Assembly: GCA_002083565.1 (NCBI GenBank)
Contig: MSXM01000070.1
Coordinates: forward strand, 1 to 33,253
Reading direction: 5' to 3'
From: Nitrospira sp. ST-bin4
GTDB taxonomy: Bacteria > Nitrospirota > Nitrospiria > Nitrospirales > Nitrospiraceae
Length of the DNA: 33,253 nt
The notes under the pieces were generated by a model that did no database searches, was not told the origin of the DNA, and worked only from the letters and a program-made list of their open reading frames with translations. How positions within the stretch are numbered: position 1 is the first letter of the stretch; each line of letters starts with the position of its first letter. The position numbers and the translations under genes were made by a program. This document shows, piece after piece, positions 6,422-13,986 of this stretch.

Positions 6422-7264
6422 ATGGATATTCTCGTTCTGTTCTTGAAAACAATCGCGCTTCGCCCGTACGTCTTCCTTTTCCTCGCCGCATTTCTATTTG
6501 CCGCCATTCGATTAATCGGGTGGCCTCGCACATGGCGCTTCTGGCTGATCAGCTGGATCACGGCCTTTGTGTGCGAGTACTCCTCGACACGCACAGGAAT
6601 TCCGTTCGGCTGGTATTTCTACAACGGCTCGACGGTCGGACAAGAACTGTATTTCTCCAACGTGCCGTTTATGGATTCCATCTCCTTCAGTTTCCTCCTC
6701 TATGCCGCCTACTGTGTGGCGCTCTGTTTCTTCCTTCCCACCGAACAATCCACGCCGTCCACCGGAATCGGAGTAAAACGCCTGCGATTCAATGTCCCGG
6801 CACGAACAGGCTGGCCCCTGTTGCTTCTAACCGCCTGTTTGTTTGCCTTCCTCGACATGGTCATCGACCCGGTGGCCCTGCGCGGCGACCGCTGGTTCCT
6901 GGGCAAGATCTACTACTATCCCGACCCTGGCTGGCACTTCGGCGTGCCAATGGCCAACTATATCGGCTGGGCTGTGGTGGGATTCCTTTCTCTCGCCATC
7001 TATTTCCCATTGGACCGACGGCTCCCTGCCCTTCCGCCGCATCAAGCAACCACATGCCGGCTCTTGCTCGGCATCGGCCTCTATTATGGAGTGCTGGCCT
7101 TCAATCTCGGCATGACCTTCTGGATCGGTGAATGGTTCATGGGCCTGAGCGGACTGCTGATGCACCTGCCGGTGCTCGCGCTCGTCATCTACCGTCTGAC
7201 CGACCTACCCCGCACCTCCTCCACCGCCCCCTCAAGTGGCATTCGCTCAGAAGAATTTGTATAG
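6422..7264 (+). CDS. cruF: Carotenoid biosynthesis membrane protein (CruF/DUF422 family)
   Basis: A 280-residue polytopic inner-membrane protein with about seven hydrophobic helices and no signal cleavage site. Features seen in this family include EYSSTRTGIPFGWYFY near residue 45, FMDSISFSFLLYAAY near residue 83, and LDMVIDPVALRGDRW (about residues 145-160) with charged residues inside otherwise hydrophobic surroundings. Characterised CruF members hydrate the C1',2' double bond of acyclic carotenoid ends; that reaction is assigned only by family. Placement after ispA and hpnA supports a terpenoid role. An overlapping out-of-frame reading of similar length lacks these features. Confidence 0.8.
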   Translation: MDILVLFLKTIALRPYVFLFLAAFLFAAIRLIGWPRTWRFWLISWITAFVCEYSSTRTGIPFGWYFYNGSTVGQELYFSNVPFMDSISFSFLLYAAYCVALCFFLPTEQSTPSTGIGVKRLRFNVPARTGWPLLLLTACLFAFLDMVIDPVALRGDRWFLGKIYYYPDPGWHFGVPMANYIGWAVVGFLSLAIYFPLDRRLPALPPHQATTCRLLLGIGLYYGVLAFNLGMTFWIGEWFMGLSGLLMHLPVLALVIYRLTDLPRTSSTAPSSGIRSEEFV

Positions 7265-7288
7265 TGGTCGGACGATCGCGGCAGGCTG

Positions 7289-7356
7289 AGATCAAGGTTA
7301 AGATTAAGCTGAGAGTTCGGCAAGCGGCATCGTAGCCTCAATCTTAGCCTTGATCT
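7289..7356. repeat. 20-bp inverted repeat after the carotenoid gene
   Basis: Arms AGATCAAGGTTAAGATTAAG and its near complement (7337-7356) pair over 20 positions with one mismatch and one wobble, around a 28-base loop. No T-tract follows, so it is not a standard intrinsic terminator. It may be a dispersed intergenic repeat or an mRNA-stabilising hairpin between the carotenoid gene and the next gene. Confidence 0.7.
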
Positions 7357-7383
7357 TCACACAGGTGATGGCCTTGCGCTGGA

Positions 7384-7749
7384 ATGAGTGCATACCCCGG
7401 AGTGCGAAGACTTATGATTATCGGCATTGTGCTGCTCGGATTTCTGTTGACGGCGACAACGGTGTCTGCGGAGAAAGCCGTCATCTTGCATGTCGTCGGC
7501 ACCGTGACGGCGATCGACAAGAAACACATTGCCGTAAAAACGACCGGTAAAACTGCGCCGGTTTCGGTAAAGCTGACGAAACAGGTGCGATTCAAAGACA
7601 AAAATCGCCCAGGGTCTAATGAACCACCGGTAGTGGGCGACCATGTCATCATCGAAGCGAAGAAAGAGAACAAGGCCCTCTTCGCGACGGTCGTTCATTA
7701 CTCAGCCATGAGAAAGACTACGGCTCCACTCAGCAGCGCCGCACCATAG
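7384..7749 (+). CDS. Small exported OB-fold-like protein, function unknown
   Basis: The 121-residue protein has a signal peptide with a basic n-region and hydrophobic core (about residues 11-29, cleavage expected after TVSA). The mature part, HVVGTVTAIDKKHIAVKTTGKTAPVSVKLTKQVRF, has the alternating pattern of small secreted beta-barrel proteins related to DUF5666, in which GxVtaid...itVkt...v.l recurs. It would be periplasmic. An ATG at 7414 is an equally good start because it still leaves a complete signal peptide. It is followed after five bases by the holin-like gene, so co-transcription is likely. No specific role can be inferred. Confidence 0.65.
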   Translation: MSAYPGVRRLMIIGIVLLGFLLTATTVSAEKAVILHVVGTVTAIDKKHIAVKTTGKTAPVSVKLTKQVRFKDKNRPGSNEPPVVGDHVIIEAKKENKALFATVVHYSAMRKTTAPLSSAAP

Positions 7750-7754
7750 CCACC

Positions 7755-8210
7755 ATGCGATTCACACGCGTGATCCACGAGTCTCCTTTCCACGGCGGGC
7801 TGCGCAACGCCATAACGAGAGTACTGATCACCGGCGTCGCCGTCTTTCTGGCCGTCACAACCGTCCCGGGCCTGGAAGCGGATAGCCTCACGGCGGGAGT
7901 CGCCGCCGTGCTGGTGCTGACCATCCTCAACCTGATCCTGCGCCCCATCCTCTTCGTCCTGACCCTCCCCTTGATCGTGTTTTCTCTGGGACTCTTTCTG
8001 GTCGTGCTGAACGCGCTGCTGCTCGAATTGACAGCCTACCTTGTGAAGGGATTCACAGTCTCAGGATTCTGGCCCGCGGCCGGCGGCGCGCTGGTCATCA
8101 GCATCGTCACCACCGTCCTCAACAGCTGGACCGTGGACCGCCGCCGTATCGAACCGGCCGAATCACCCGTGGAAACCCGCCGTCCGCCCAAGATTATCAA
8201 TCCCGATTGA
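7755..8210 (+). CDS. YvlD/phage-holin-like four-helix membrane protein
   Basis: A 151-residue inner-membrane protein of the family annotated as 4-TM phage holin or YvlD (PF04020). Four hydrophobic segments lie near residues 22-40, 46-63, 66-92 and 103-125. The family block LNLILRPILFVLTLPLIVFSLGLFLVVLNALLL is clearly present. The C-terminus is a charged, Pro-rich cytosolic tail. Despite the holin label, chromosomal members are not tied to lysis and are often linked to envelope stress. It lies directly behind the small exported protein gene. Confidence 0.85.
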   Translation: MRFTRVIHESPFHGGLRNAITRVLITGVAVFLAVTTVPGLEADSLTAGVAAVLVLTILNLILRPILFVLTLPLIVFSLGLFLVVLNALLLELTAYLVKGFTVSGFWPAAGGALVISIVTTVLNSWTVDRRRIEPAESPVETRRPPKIINPD

Positions 8211-8303
8211 TTACCCCAGAGATATCCATCGGTGATGGGATGATTCAGTAGCTATTCCTAAACGATCCGGCTACAATGCCGCCGCGACACTGTCGATGAA
8301 CCT

Positions 8304-10136
8304 ATGACTACGACGACTACTCCTGCTGCGCGAACAAAACCTGCGCCAGAAACACACCTTCAACGGACGCTGAATAGCGCGCTCAATGAGCTGGCTATGG
8401 AGTCGGCACTGGCCGCAGTGTTCCATCAGGAAAACGGACCGCTGATTGACCACGCAGTACGCGGATTCGCGCCGAGAGATGTCCAGGCGATTCTCCGCAC
8501 GTTATCGGCCCATGCCGCCGCATCGGGGCCGTCCGGCCAAGATCCCGACGGCAGCCGCACGATCAAGCTGCGCCTGATTACGCCCGGCGCCAAGTCGCTG
8601 CTGGGCGTTCCGCTTCGCCATGGCAATCGCGCCTATGGCTACCTGGTCATCGGGCGAAAAGAAGGCGCCGTCTTCGCTAAAAAAGATAAAGCGCTGTTAG
8701 ACCAAGCCAGCGACGGCATTACCAAAGCGCTCGACCGCGAGGGGTTGTTCAATACCGACGTCGTCATGAGCCGAGCCTACGTGGCACATGATCCGGCACC
8801 TCCCCAACCAGCCGGGCCGGAGATGTTTCCTGCAGTCACGGCGCAATTTACTCCGGAACTGCAAGAGAAGATCGAAACGGTCTTGGCTGAAGTCGGCCAA
8901 GTCGTCGCGTATGACCGAGCCTGGGTCTGCCATTACGATCCGCTCGCGGGCAATGTTGAGGTGTTGGGACTTGGCGGGGACGCCAAGGGCGATCAAAAAG
9001 ACGCCAAGAAAGATCTGAAACCAGGCCAACGCCTGACGCTCGACAGTTCAGCCGCCGGGTGGGCGGTTCGCCACCGCAAACCGCGCGTCGATCATGATCT
9101 GGCGTCCACACAAGGCCGCTTCCTGGATCACAAACATCTTTTTAAGGATCGATTTCAGTCGTCACTGGTCCTCCCCTTCTTCGTTCGCGGCCAAGTCGGC
9201 GGGACCTTGACGTTGGGATCGAAAGAACCTCAGCGCTATCAGACGACTGACGCCCGTACGCTGGAACCCGTCATTCTCAAACTGGCGGATCTGATGCAGG
9301 CGCCGGCAGCGGCAGCACCGAGCTCGACCCCGGATCTCGACACGGGGGAACCGAGCCTTCAGCCGCTGATCCCGGTCTCGTCTGAACCGATCATTCGTAA
9401 ACAGGAACGCCAAGCCGCCATTGGAGAATTCAGCGGATTCTTAGCCACAGAAATTCGGGAGCCCCTGGCCTCGATTCGCGCACAGCTCGAAGAAGTGACC
9501 AGCGAAGGTATCTTGGACTTCGATCCACAGACACGCGTGGAAAACGCCATGCGCGACCTTATCCGAATCGAAGCGATCCTGAACGAGATTCTGGACTTCG
9601 CCAAACCACTGGAGTTGAACCGGCACCTCTGCCGGATTCCCGAAGCCCTGGAGAGCGCCCTGGTCGTCCTCGCAACGGATCTTGAAGCGACGCGTATCCA
9701 GGTGTCCAAAGATTACGCGACGGTCCTCGTGCCGGTGCGTGCCGATGAAGCGAAGCTGCAACAGGCCTTCCTGAGTATTTTCAAGAATGCCTGCGAAGCC
9801 ATGACTCCGGGCGGCCATCTCCATATTCAAGTCAGCCAGCATCGGGCCGGGAAAGGCTTGGAAGTCCAGATCCTCATCAAGAACGACGGCGTCCCGATCC
9901 CGGCCGATCTTGTCGACAAAGTCTTTGAGCCTTTTTTCACAACCAAACGGTCGGGAATCGGCTTGGGACTGCCCACAGTCAAGAAAATCGTGGAAGAACA
10001 CGGCGGATCGATTACCATCAGCAGCGCACCCGGCGAAGGTACCTCCGTGACGATCCGCCTGCCGGGCGTGAGCCGCGGCCCCTCCTTCCGGCATCGCGGC
10101 CGTGGCCGCCGGCCACCGCATCGACGACCGAGCTGA
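8304..10136 (+). CDS. GAF-GAF-histidine-kinase-like protein with a degenerate catalytic core
   Basis: A 610-residue soluble protein. Two GAF-like sensory domains occupy about residues 18-148 and 178-330 (with QSSLVLPFFVRGQVGGTLTLGS), followed by a linker and a HisKA/HATPase_c unit. The H-box reads EFSGFLATEIREPLASI, so the phosphoacceptor His expected before E-I-R is Thr382 (codon ACA at 9447-9449). The N-box is intact (N495-ACEAM). The G1 box is IKNDGVPIP, so the DxGxG Asp is Asn527 and its second Gly is Pro531. The F and G2 boxes (FEPFFTTK, GIGLGLP) are intact. It probably binds ATP weakly or acts as a scaffold or sensor. No membrane segment and no adjacent response regulator is seen. The last 20 residues are an Arg-rich tail. 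Confidence 0.85.
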   Translation: MTTTTTPAARTKPAPETHLQRTLNSALNELAMESALAAVFHQENGPLIDHAVRGFAPRDVQAILRTLSAHAAASGPSGQDPDGSRTIKLRLITPGAKSLLGVPLRHGNRAYGYLVIGRKEGAVFAKKDKALLDQASDGITKALDREGLFNTDVVMSRAYVAHDPAPPQPAGPEMFPAVTAQFTPELQEKIETVLAEVGQVVAYDRAWVCHYDPLAGNVEVLGLGGDAKGDQKDAKKDLKPGQRLTLDSSAAGWAVRHRKPRVDHDLASTQGRFLDHKHLFKDRFQSSLVLPFFVRGQVGGTLTLGSKEPQRYQTTDARTLEPVILKLADLMQAPAAAAPSSTPDLDTGEPSLQPLIPVSSEPIIRKQERQAAIGEFSGFLATEIREPLASIRAQLEEVTSEGILDFDPQTRVENAMRDLIRIEAILNEILDFAKPLELNRHLCRIPEALESALVVLATDLEATRIQVSKDYATVLVPVRADEAKLQQAFLSIFKNACEAMTPGGHLHIQVSQHRAGKGLEVQILIKNDGVPIPADLVDKVFEPFFTTKRSGIGLGLPTVKKIVEEHGGSITISSAPGEGTSVTIRLPGVSRGPSFRHRGRGRRPPHRRPS

Positions 10137-10415
10137 GCGGTTTCAACAGTTTTGAGTTGTGAATGTTGAATTTTGAGTTATTGAATGTAACTCATTATCA
10201 TCCACCACCCCTAACGCCTCACCCCTTACCCCTCACGTCAGCCCTTTCCCCTAGCGAGATACGCTTCACGAGATACGAACGACGCGCACCGGGACCGATT
10301 GACAGAGAATACCGGCCATCGCTATGATTCCCGCCAGCTTGACGGCATTCATCGAATACGAATTCCATCACGACACTGATTCGTTCCTGCCACCTATAGA
10401 CAGAGGAGAAGCGGT
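10137..10415. other. Gene-free AT-then-C-rich intergenic region
   Basis: No gene is seen. The first part is AT-rich with repeated TTGAGTT/TTGAATT words. Then comes a pyrimidine-rich run with CCTCACCCCTTACCCCTCACG (10217-10237 core) and two copies of GAGATACG (10256-10263, 10270-10277). A GAGGAG ribosome-binding site closes it, just before the next start. Confidence 0.5.
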
Positions 10416-10781
10416 ATGAAGCTTGTCATCGGCGCCCTTGCGACAACCTCCGGCATTCTGTTCGCGCTGTCCATGGCCTCGGCCAATCCGGCGCTCCTGC
10501 CCAAGCATGAAGGCTATCCCATGATGGACAGTGGAAGCCCCGTGACCGGCCAACCGACGGCCAACGATCCCGGCCAATCGGATGCCCGTGGGGAAGCCTC
10601 GCTGCTGAAGTCTGCGGAATCGGTCAAGAATGCCGAACAGAATCTGCAGAAACTCGACAATGCCCGGATCACCGAAGGACAGGGAGCCGGTCGGCTGCCG
10701 AAAGTGCAAGGCCCCCAGATCAAGATTGCGCCTCCGGTCGCTTCCGCAACGAAGATCGCCCCTGATCGAAAGATCAAGTAA
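10416..10781 (+). CDS. Small exported protein, function unknown
   Basis: The 121-residue protein starts with a clear signal peptide (MKLVIGALATTSGILFALSMASA, cleavage expected after ASA-N). The mature part is low in hydrophobic residues and rich in Ala, Lys, Gln and Pro. It has one helical stretch, EASLLKSAESVKNAEQNLQK, and a basic end with repeated KIAP units (IKIAPPVA...KIAPDRKIK). It is likely periplasmic and partly disordered. A strong GAGGAG Shine-Dalgarno lies at the right distance and an intrinsic terminator follows, so it is a single-gene transcription unit. I do not recognise the family. Confidence 0.7.
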   Translation: MKLVIGALATTSGILFALSMASANPALLPKHEGYPMMDSGSPVTGQPTANDPGQSDARGEASLLKSAESVKNAEQNLQKLDNARITEGQGAGRLPKVQGPQIKIAPPVASATKIAPDRKIK

Positions 10782-10803
10782 CGCGCTCTTTCGGTCTGCA
10801 CAT

Positions 10804-10845
10804 AACGGGGCCGTCCTGCAAAACGGGAGGGCCCCGTTTCTTTTT
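10804..10845 (+). terminator. Rho-independent terminator of the small exported protein gene
   Basis: AACGGGGCC (10804-10812) pairs with GGCCCCGTT (10830-10838), followed by TCTTTTT. Stem, loop and T-tract are all present on the plus strand. On the minus strand the hairpin lacks a T-tract. Confidence 0.85.
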
Positions 10846-10884
10846 CCGCCACGGAATCTTTATCCGAACAAGCCCCGATTCTTA

Positions 10885-11418
10885 TTAGATGTCAATCAAC
10901 CTGAACCGCCAGGGTTTCTTCGCCCAGGAACCGGCATACTCGACACCGATTCTTGGAAACGTCCCAATCGTTTTTCGAGTGCCTCTGGCTCCGCGATCCT
11001 CGAACCACACGTGCCGCCCCTCGGTCATATCGAGTCGATTCAACGACCGATCGATGTTCAACTCCCGGCAGATCTTCCCCGGTCCATCGATCAATGCTCC
11101 CTCAACTTCAATCGCTCGAATGAGCACCGCGGCAGGAAAGCCGGTCCGTTCTGTCACCACATTCAATAAGTGATACATGCCGTAGATGAGATAGACATAG
11201 GAGACTCCCGGAGGGCCGAACAGAACCTCTGTCCTGGCCGTCCGCCCTTTCGATGCATGACAGGCCTTATCCTGAACCCCCACGTAGGCCTCGACTTCGA
11301 TGATTTTTCCGGCAACCCGTCCATTCCCATTTTCCCGCACCAGATAGTTCCCAATGAGGGCACGGGCAACCGTCAGCGTCGGACGATTGAAAAATGCACG
11401 GGTGAGAATCGTGGACAT
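10885..11418 (-). CDS. mpg: 3-methyladenine DNA glycosylase (Mpg/AAG family)
   Basis: A 177-residue base-excision repair enzyme of the AAG/Mpg type, which removes alkylated purines. Seen in order: L-IGNYLV, the catalytic-site strand GKIIEVEAYVG (the Glu activates water), DKACHASKGRTART, FGPPGVSYVYLIYGMYHLLNVVT, and GPGKICRELNIDRSLN. All are diagnostic. Length is slightly short for the family (about 190-200) but the fold is complete. The ATG at 11418 lies 11 bases after the receptor stop, and its AGGA ribosome-binding site overlaps that stop codon, so translation is probably coupled to the receptor. Why a DNA repair enzyme follows a nickel-linked receptor is unclear. Confidence 0.9.
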   Translation of the reverse strand: MSTILTRAFFNRPTLTVARALIGNYLVRENGNGRVAGKIIEVEAYVGVQDKACHASKGRTARTEVLFGPPGVSYVYLIYGMYHLLNVVTERTGFPAAVLIRAIEVEGALIDGPGKICRELNIDRSLNRLDMTEGRHVWFEDRGARGTRKTIGTFPRIGVEYAGSWAKKPWRFRLIDI

Positions 11419-11429
11419 CGCAAGGCGTC

Positions 11430-13472
11430 CTAAAAGTACCAGGCAAGGCCACCCATCACTGTGCGCGGATTTCCCGGCACGAAATGGATGTCCGTCACCC
11501 CTGCAAGCTCGTTCCGCAGACGCGAGTCGAACGCAAAAATAGCCTGCTCCCATTGGGTATTGAACAAGTTTTGCACGAACAGAAATGCCTCCAACCGTCC
11601 ATGGGACAATTTAACCGGTATGCGATACCGCTCCGACACATCAAACGTAATCCAGGAGGGCGACTTGATGCTCCGATCCTCGACAAGCGGACGAACGCCA
11701 AGATACGTGGCTTGGAATTGGGACGTCAGTCCTTCCGGCCATTGCAGGATAGCCGCGCCATAGGCGGTATATTCCGGCGCTAACGGAATAGCGTCGCCGT
11801 TGCGAAATTCCGCGTGCGTCCAGGTGAAGCTGCCGTTGACATAGAGCGGCCCCCAGACCTGTCCCCGGGCAGCGACTTCCACACCTTGGCGTCTGGTCGC
11901 TCCGCGAATCTCCGTCGTCCCCTCATCGCCGACGAGGATAAGTTCCGACTTCAAATCCAATCGCCACAGCGTAGCGGTCAACTCGAGGCCCTCAGGTCCC
12001 CATGGCCTGGAACGGACTCCGACCTCATAATTCCTCGCTCTCGCGAGCGGTGACGCCCCGAAAGCCACAGCGGATCGGGCATCATTACTGTGAAATCCTT
12101 CTCCATAGTTGAGAAACAACTCCGTTTTCGCCCACGGTCCAAGAATCATGCTCATCTTGGGAAGGACCATGCCGGAACCTTTCTGACCGGCCGGTCGTTC
12201 CGCACAGGCGGCACAGCGGTTACTGACGTCAAACGTAATATATTCTCCACGCACTCCCCCTGAAAACCTGACCCACGGCAACGGCTCGACCTCGGCTTTG
12301 ACGAACGGAGAATAGGACAGAGTGAGGGCATCACTATCAATCCTGGTACCGGTCGGAATCCTCAACGTCTGAGTTCCCAATTTCGCATGAACATCGTCGA
12401 CTCTCGTCTGAAACCCCAGGGTCCCGATCATCGGCACCCCCAGAACCTCTGCACGCTGTTTGTATCCGATATCGCCGCCATAGATGACACGGCGATCGAA
12501 CTGGGCAAAACCGTCGCCATTGTCGGGATCATTGAGGAAGAACGTAAAATCCGTGAAGAGATCCAACCGGTAATATTGGCCATAGGCGTTCGCAAAGAAC
12601 TGGCCGCCTGACGTTGTATCGTAGTGATAGTTTAATTGGCCGGTCGTCCGGAGCGTGTGTCCCCCTTCATACGGATTGATTGAGCCAAAGCGGTCGAGCG
12701 CCCCCCTGCTCACTGTCCGCAGAGGAATCTCGCCGGAGCCGTCCCATTTGGAATGGAGGAAGGTCGCCTTCAGACTGATCTCATCTCTTCCGGTCAGATG
12801 TGTCGTCACCTTTCCCAGCAGATTGGTCCGGGTATATTGATTGTCGTCTTGGTTCGGTCCGTTCGTATAGAACCCCTCAGCGGCAAACAATGTGCGCACT
12901 CGGTCTTTGGTCGGAGAGAGCATGAGCAGGTACCGCTGCGTGTCATATTCTCCGCCGGCCCCTTGGAGAACTCCTTCTCTGGCTACATCGCGCGTCCGGA
13001 AGTTCACTACTCCCGCCGTGGCAAAATCTCCATATTCAGGCAGATACGAGCCCTTGTGAACCTCGACGCCTTCGATCGTCTCCGGGATGATGAAGTTAAG
13101 ATCTGTATAGCCTTGTCCATGCGCATGGGTACGCAAATTGATCGGCATCCCGTCAAGAAAGAAACCGACATCCGTCCCATGATCTGCGTCAAAACCCCGG
13201 AGGAAGTACTGATCAGCCTTCCCGGCGCCGCCCGAATGTTCAACGGCAAGGAAACCGGGAATCAGGCGAAGAATTTGAGCAGGTCTGCCTTGAGGCTGCA
13301 GAAGAATTTCTTTGTCCGGAATGAATCGCTGGGAGGAAGCGGCAATCGGACGTTCGCCCACTACGGCAATATCCGGAACCTCCAGCGCCGGCTCATCCGG
13401 ATCGTGAGCGCCGGCCAGAGAGGGGATGCAGATCAGTGCGAAGAGGAAGAGACCCTGCGTGCGATAGTTCAC
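11430..13472 (-). CDS. TonB-dependent outer-membrane receptor, probably for nickel or a nickel complex
   Basis: The 680-residue protein has a signal peptide ending near SLAGA-H (residue 22). The plug domain follows (about 40-165: VVGERPI, QYFLRGFDADHGTDVGFFLDGMPIN, TIEGVEVHKGSY), then a 22-strand-type barrel rich in alternating aromatic strands that ends GGLAWYF with the terminal Phe. A Cys pair in RCAACAE sits in a probable extracellular loop. Translation starts at a GTG seven bases after the nikR stop. The gene shares the nikR transcript and so the NikR-type operator, which points to nickel (or cobalt) uptake. The substrate is inferred from this regulation alone; the receptor sequence itself does not reveal it. 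Confidence 0.87.
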   Translation of the reverse strand: MNYRTQGLFLFALICIPSLAGAHDPDEPALEVPDIAVVGERPIAASSQRFIPDKEILLQPQGRPAQILRLIPGFLAVEHSGGAGKADQYFLRGFDADHGTDVGFFLDGMPINLRTHAHGQGYTDLNFIIPETIEGVEVHKGSYLPEYGDFATAGVVNFRTRDVAREGVLQGAGGEYDTQRYLLMLSPTKDRVRTLFAAEGFYTNGPNQDDNQYTRTNLLGKVTTHLTGRDEISLKATFLHSKWDGSGEIPLRTVSRGALDRFGSINPYEGGHTLRTTGQLNYHYDTTSGGQFFANAYGQYYRLDLFTDFTFFLNDPDNGDGFAQFDRRVIYGGDIGYKQRAEVLGVPMIGTLGFQTRVDDVHAKLGTQTLRIPTGTRIDSDALTLSYSPFVKAEVEPLPWVRFSGGVRGEYITFDVSNRCAACAERPAGQKGSGMVLPKMSMILGPWAKTELFLNYGEGFHSNDARSAVAFGASPLARARNYEVGVRSRPWGPEGLELTATLWRLDLKSELILVGDEGTTEIRGATRRQGVEVAARGQVWGPLYVNGSFTWTHAEFRNGDAIPLAPEYTAYGAAILQWPEGLTSQFQATYLGVRPLVEDRSIKSPSWITFDVSERYRIPVKLSHGRLEAFLFVQNLFNTQWEQAIFAFDSRLRNELAGVTDIHFVPGNPRTVMGGLAWYF

Positions 13473-13479
13473 TCGACGA

Positions 13480-13896
13480 TCAACTCAATCCCTTACCCGT
13501 GGTGGCCGTCGTCAGCTTGCCATGCTTCACACCCTTCACGCTCACCAAGGCATCGGCCACTTTCCGGATCTCCGATCCCTTCCCTTTGACCACAAGAACT
13601 TCCAGGCAATGGTTATGATCGAGGTGCACATGCAGACCCGCCATGATGCGGCCCTGGAATTCGTGCTGAATATGGGTGAGCTTGCGCGTCAGATCGCGCA
13701 CGTGGTGATCGTAGACGAAGGTGATCGTACCGACGGTCTCTTTATTCTCATCCCACTCCTGCCCGACAAGATTGTCGCGGATCAAGTCGCGAAGCGCTTC
13801 CGATCGATTCGTGTATTTGCGCCGCTCAATGTGGTGATCGAACGCATCCAGCAAATGGCGATCAAGCGACACGCCGAATCGAACAAGCTTTTTCAT
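13480..13896 (-). CDS. nikR: Nickel-responsive regulator NikR
   Basis: A 138-residue ribbon-helix-helix/ACT-domain repressor. The N-terminal strand-helix-helix is MKKLVRFGVSLDRHLLDAFD...YTNRSEALRDLIRD. Residues matching the nickel ligands of E. coli NikR (H76, H87, H89, C95) are present with identical spacing at H78, H89, H91 and C97 (GLHVHLDHNHC). When loaded with nickel, NikR tetramers bind paired half-sites and block transcription of uptake genes. It is first in an operon with the TonB receptor and glycosylase and has an AGGAG ribosome-binding site. Its own operator candidate lies immediately upstream, so it is probably autoregulated. Confidence 0.95.
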   Translation of the reverse strand: MKKLVRFGVSLDRHLLDAFDHHIERRKYTNRSEALRDLIRDNLVGQEWDENKETVGTITFVYDHHVRDLTRKLTHIQHEFQGRIMAGLHVHLDHNHCLEVLVVKGKGSEIRKVADALVSVKGVKHGKLTTATTGKGLS

Positions 13897-13905
13897 GCTT
13901 CTCCT

Positions 13906-13932
13906 GTGCTACGATTTTTAAATACGTAGCAC
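13906..13932 (-). promoter_or_regulatory. NikR-type operator upstream of nikR
   Basis: GTGCTAC-N13-GTAGCAC is a perfect dyad, and eight-base arms remain if the next base is included. It lies 10 to 36 bases upstream of the nikR start. It resembles the GTGTTAC-N13/14-GTAACAC sites known for delta-proteobacterial NikR proteins. The AT-rich spacer (TTTTTAAAT) could carry the -10 element. Confidence 0.7.
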
Positions 13933-13986
13933 TACAGCGGCAGTCAGGTCAAGCGAGGAAGATCGCAAAAAGATCAGATGCGGTGG

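Noticed and set aside
5833..6594. A 253-residue antisense frame over hpnA and the start of the carotenoid gene
   Set aside because: Shadow of two well-supported genes; composition is His/Asp/Arg-rich without family features.
6361..7131. A 256-residue plus-strand frame overlapping the carotenoid gene
   Set aside because: The other frame has clear membrane helices and family motifs; this one is Arg/His/Pro-rich shadow sequence.
12753..13589. A 278-residue plus-strand frame opposite the TonB receptor
   Set aside because: The receptor and nikR are strongly supported on the minus strand; no domain is seen here.
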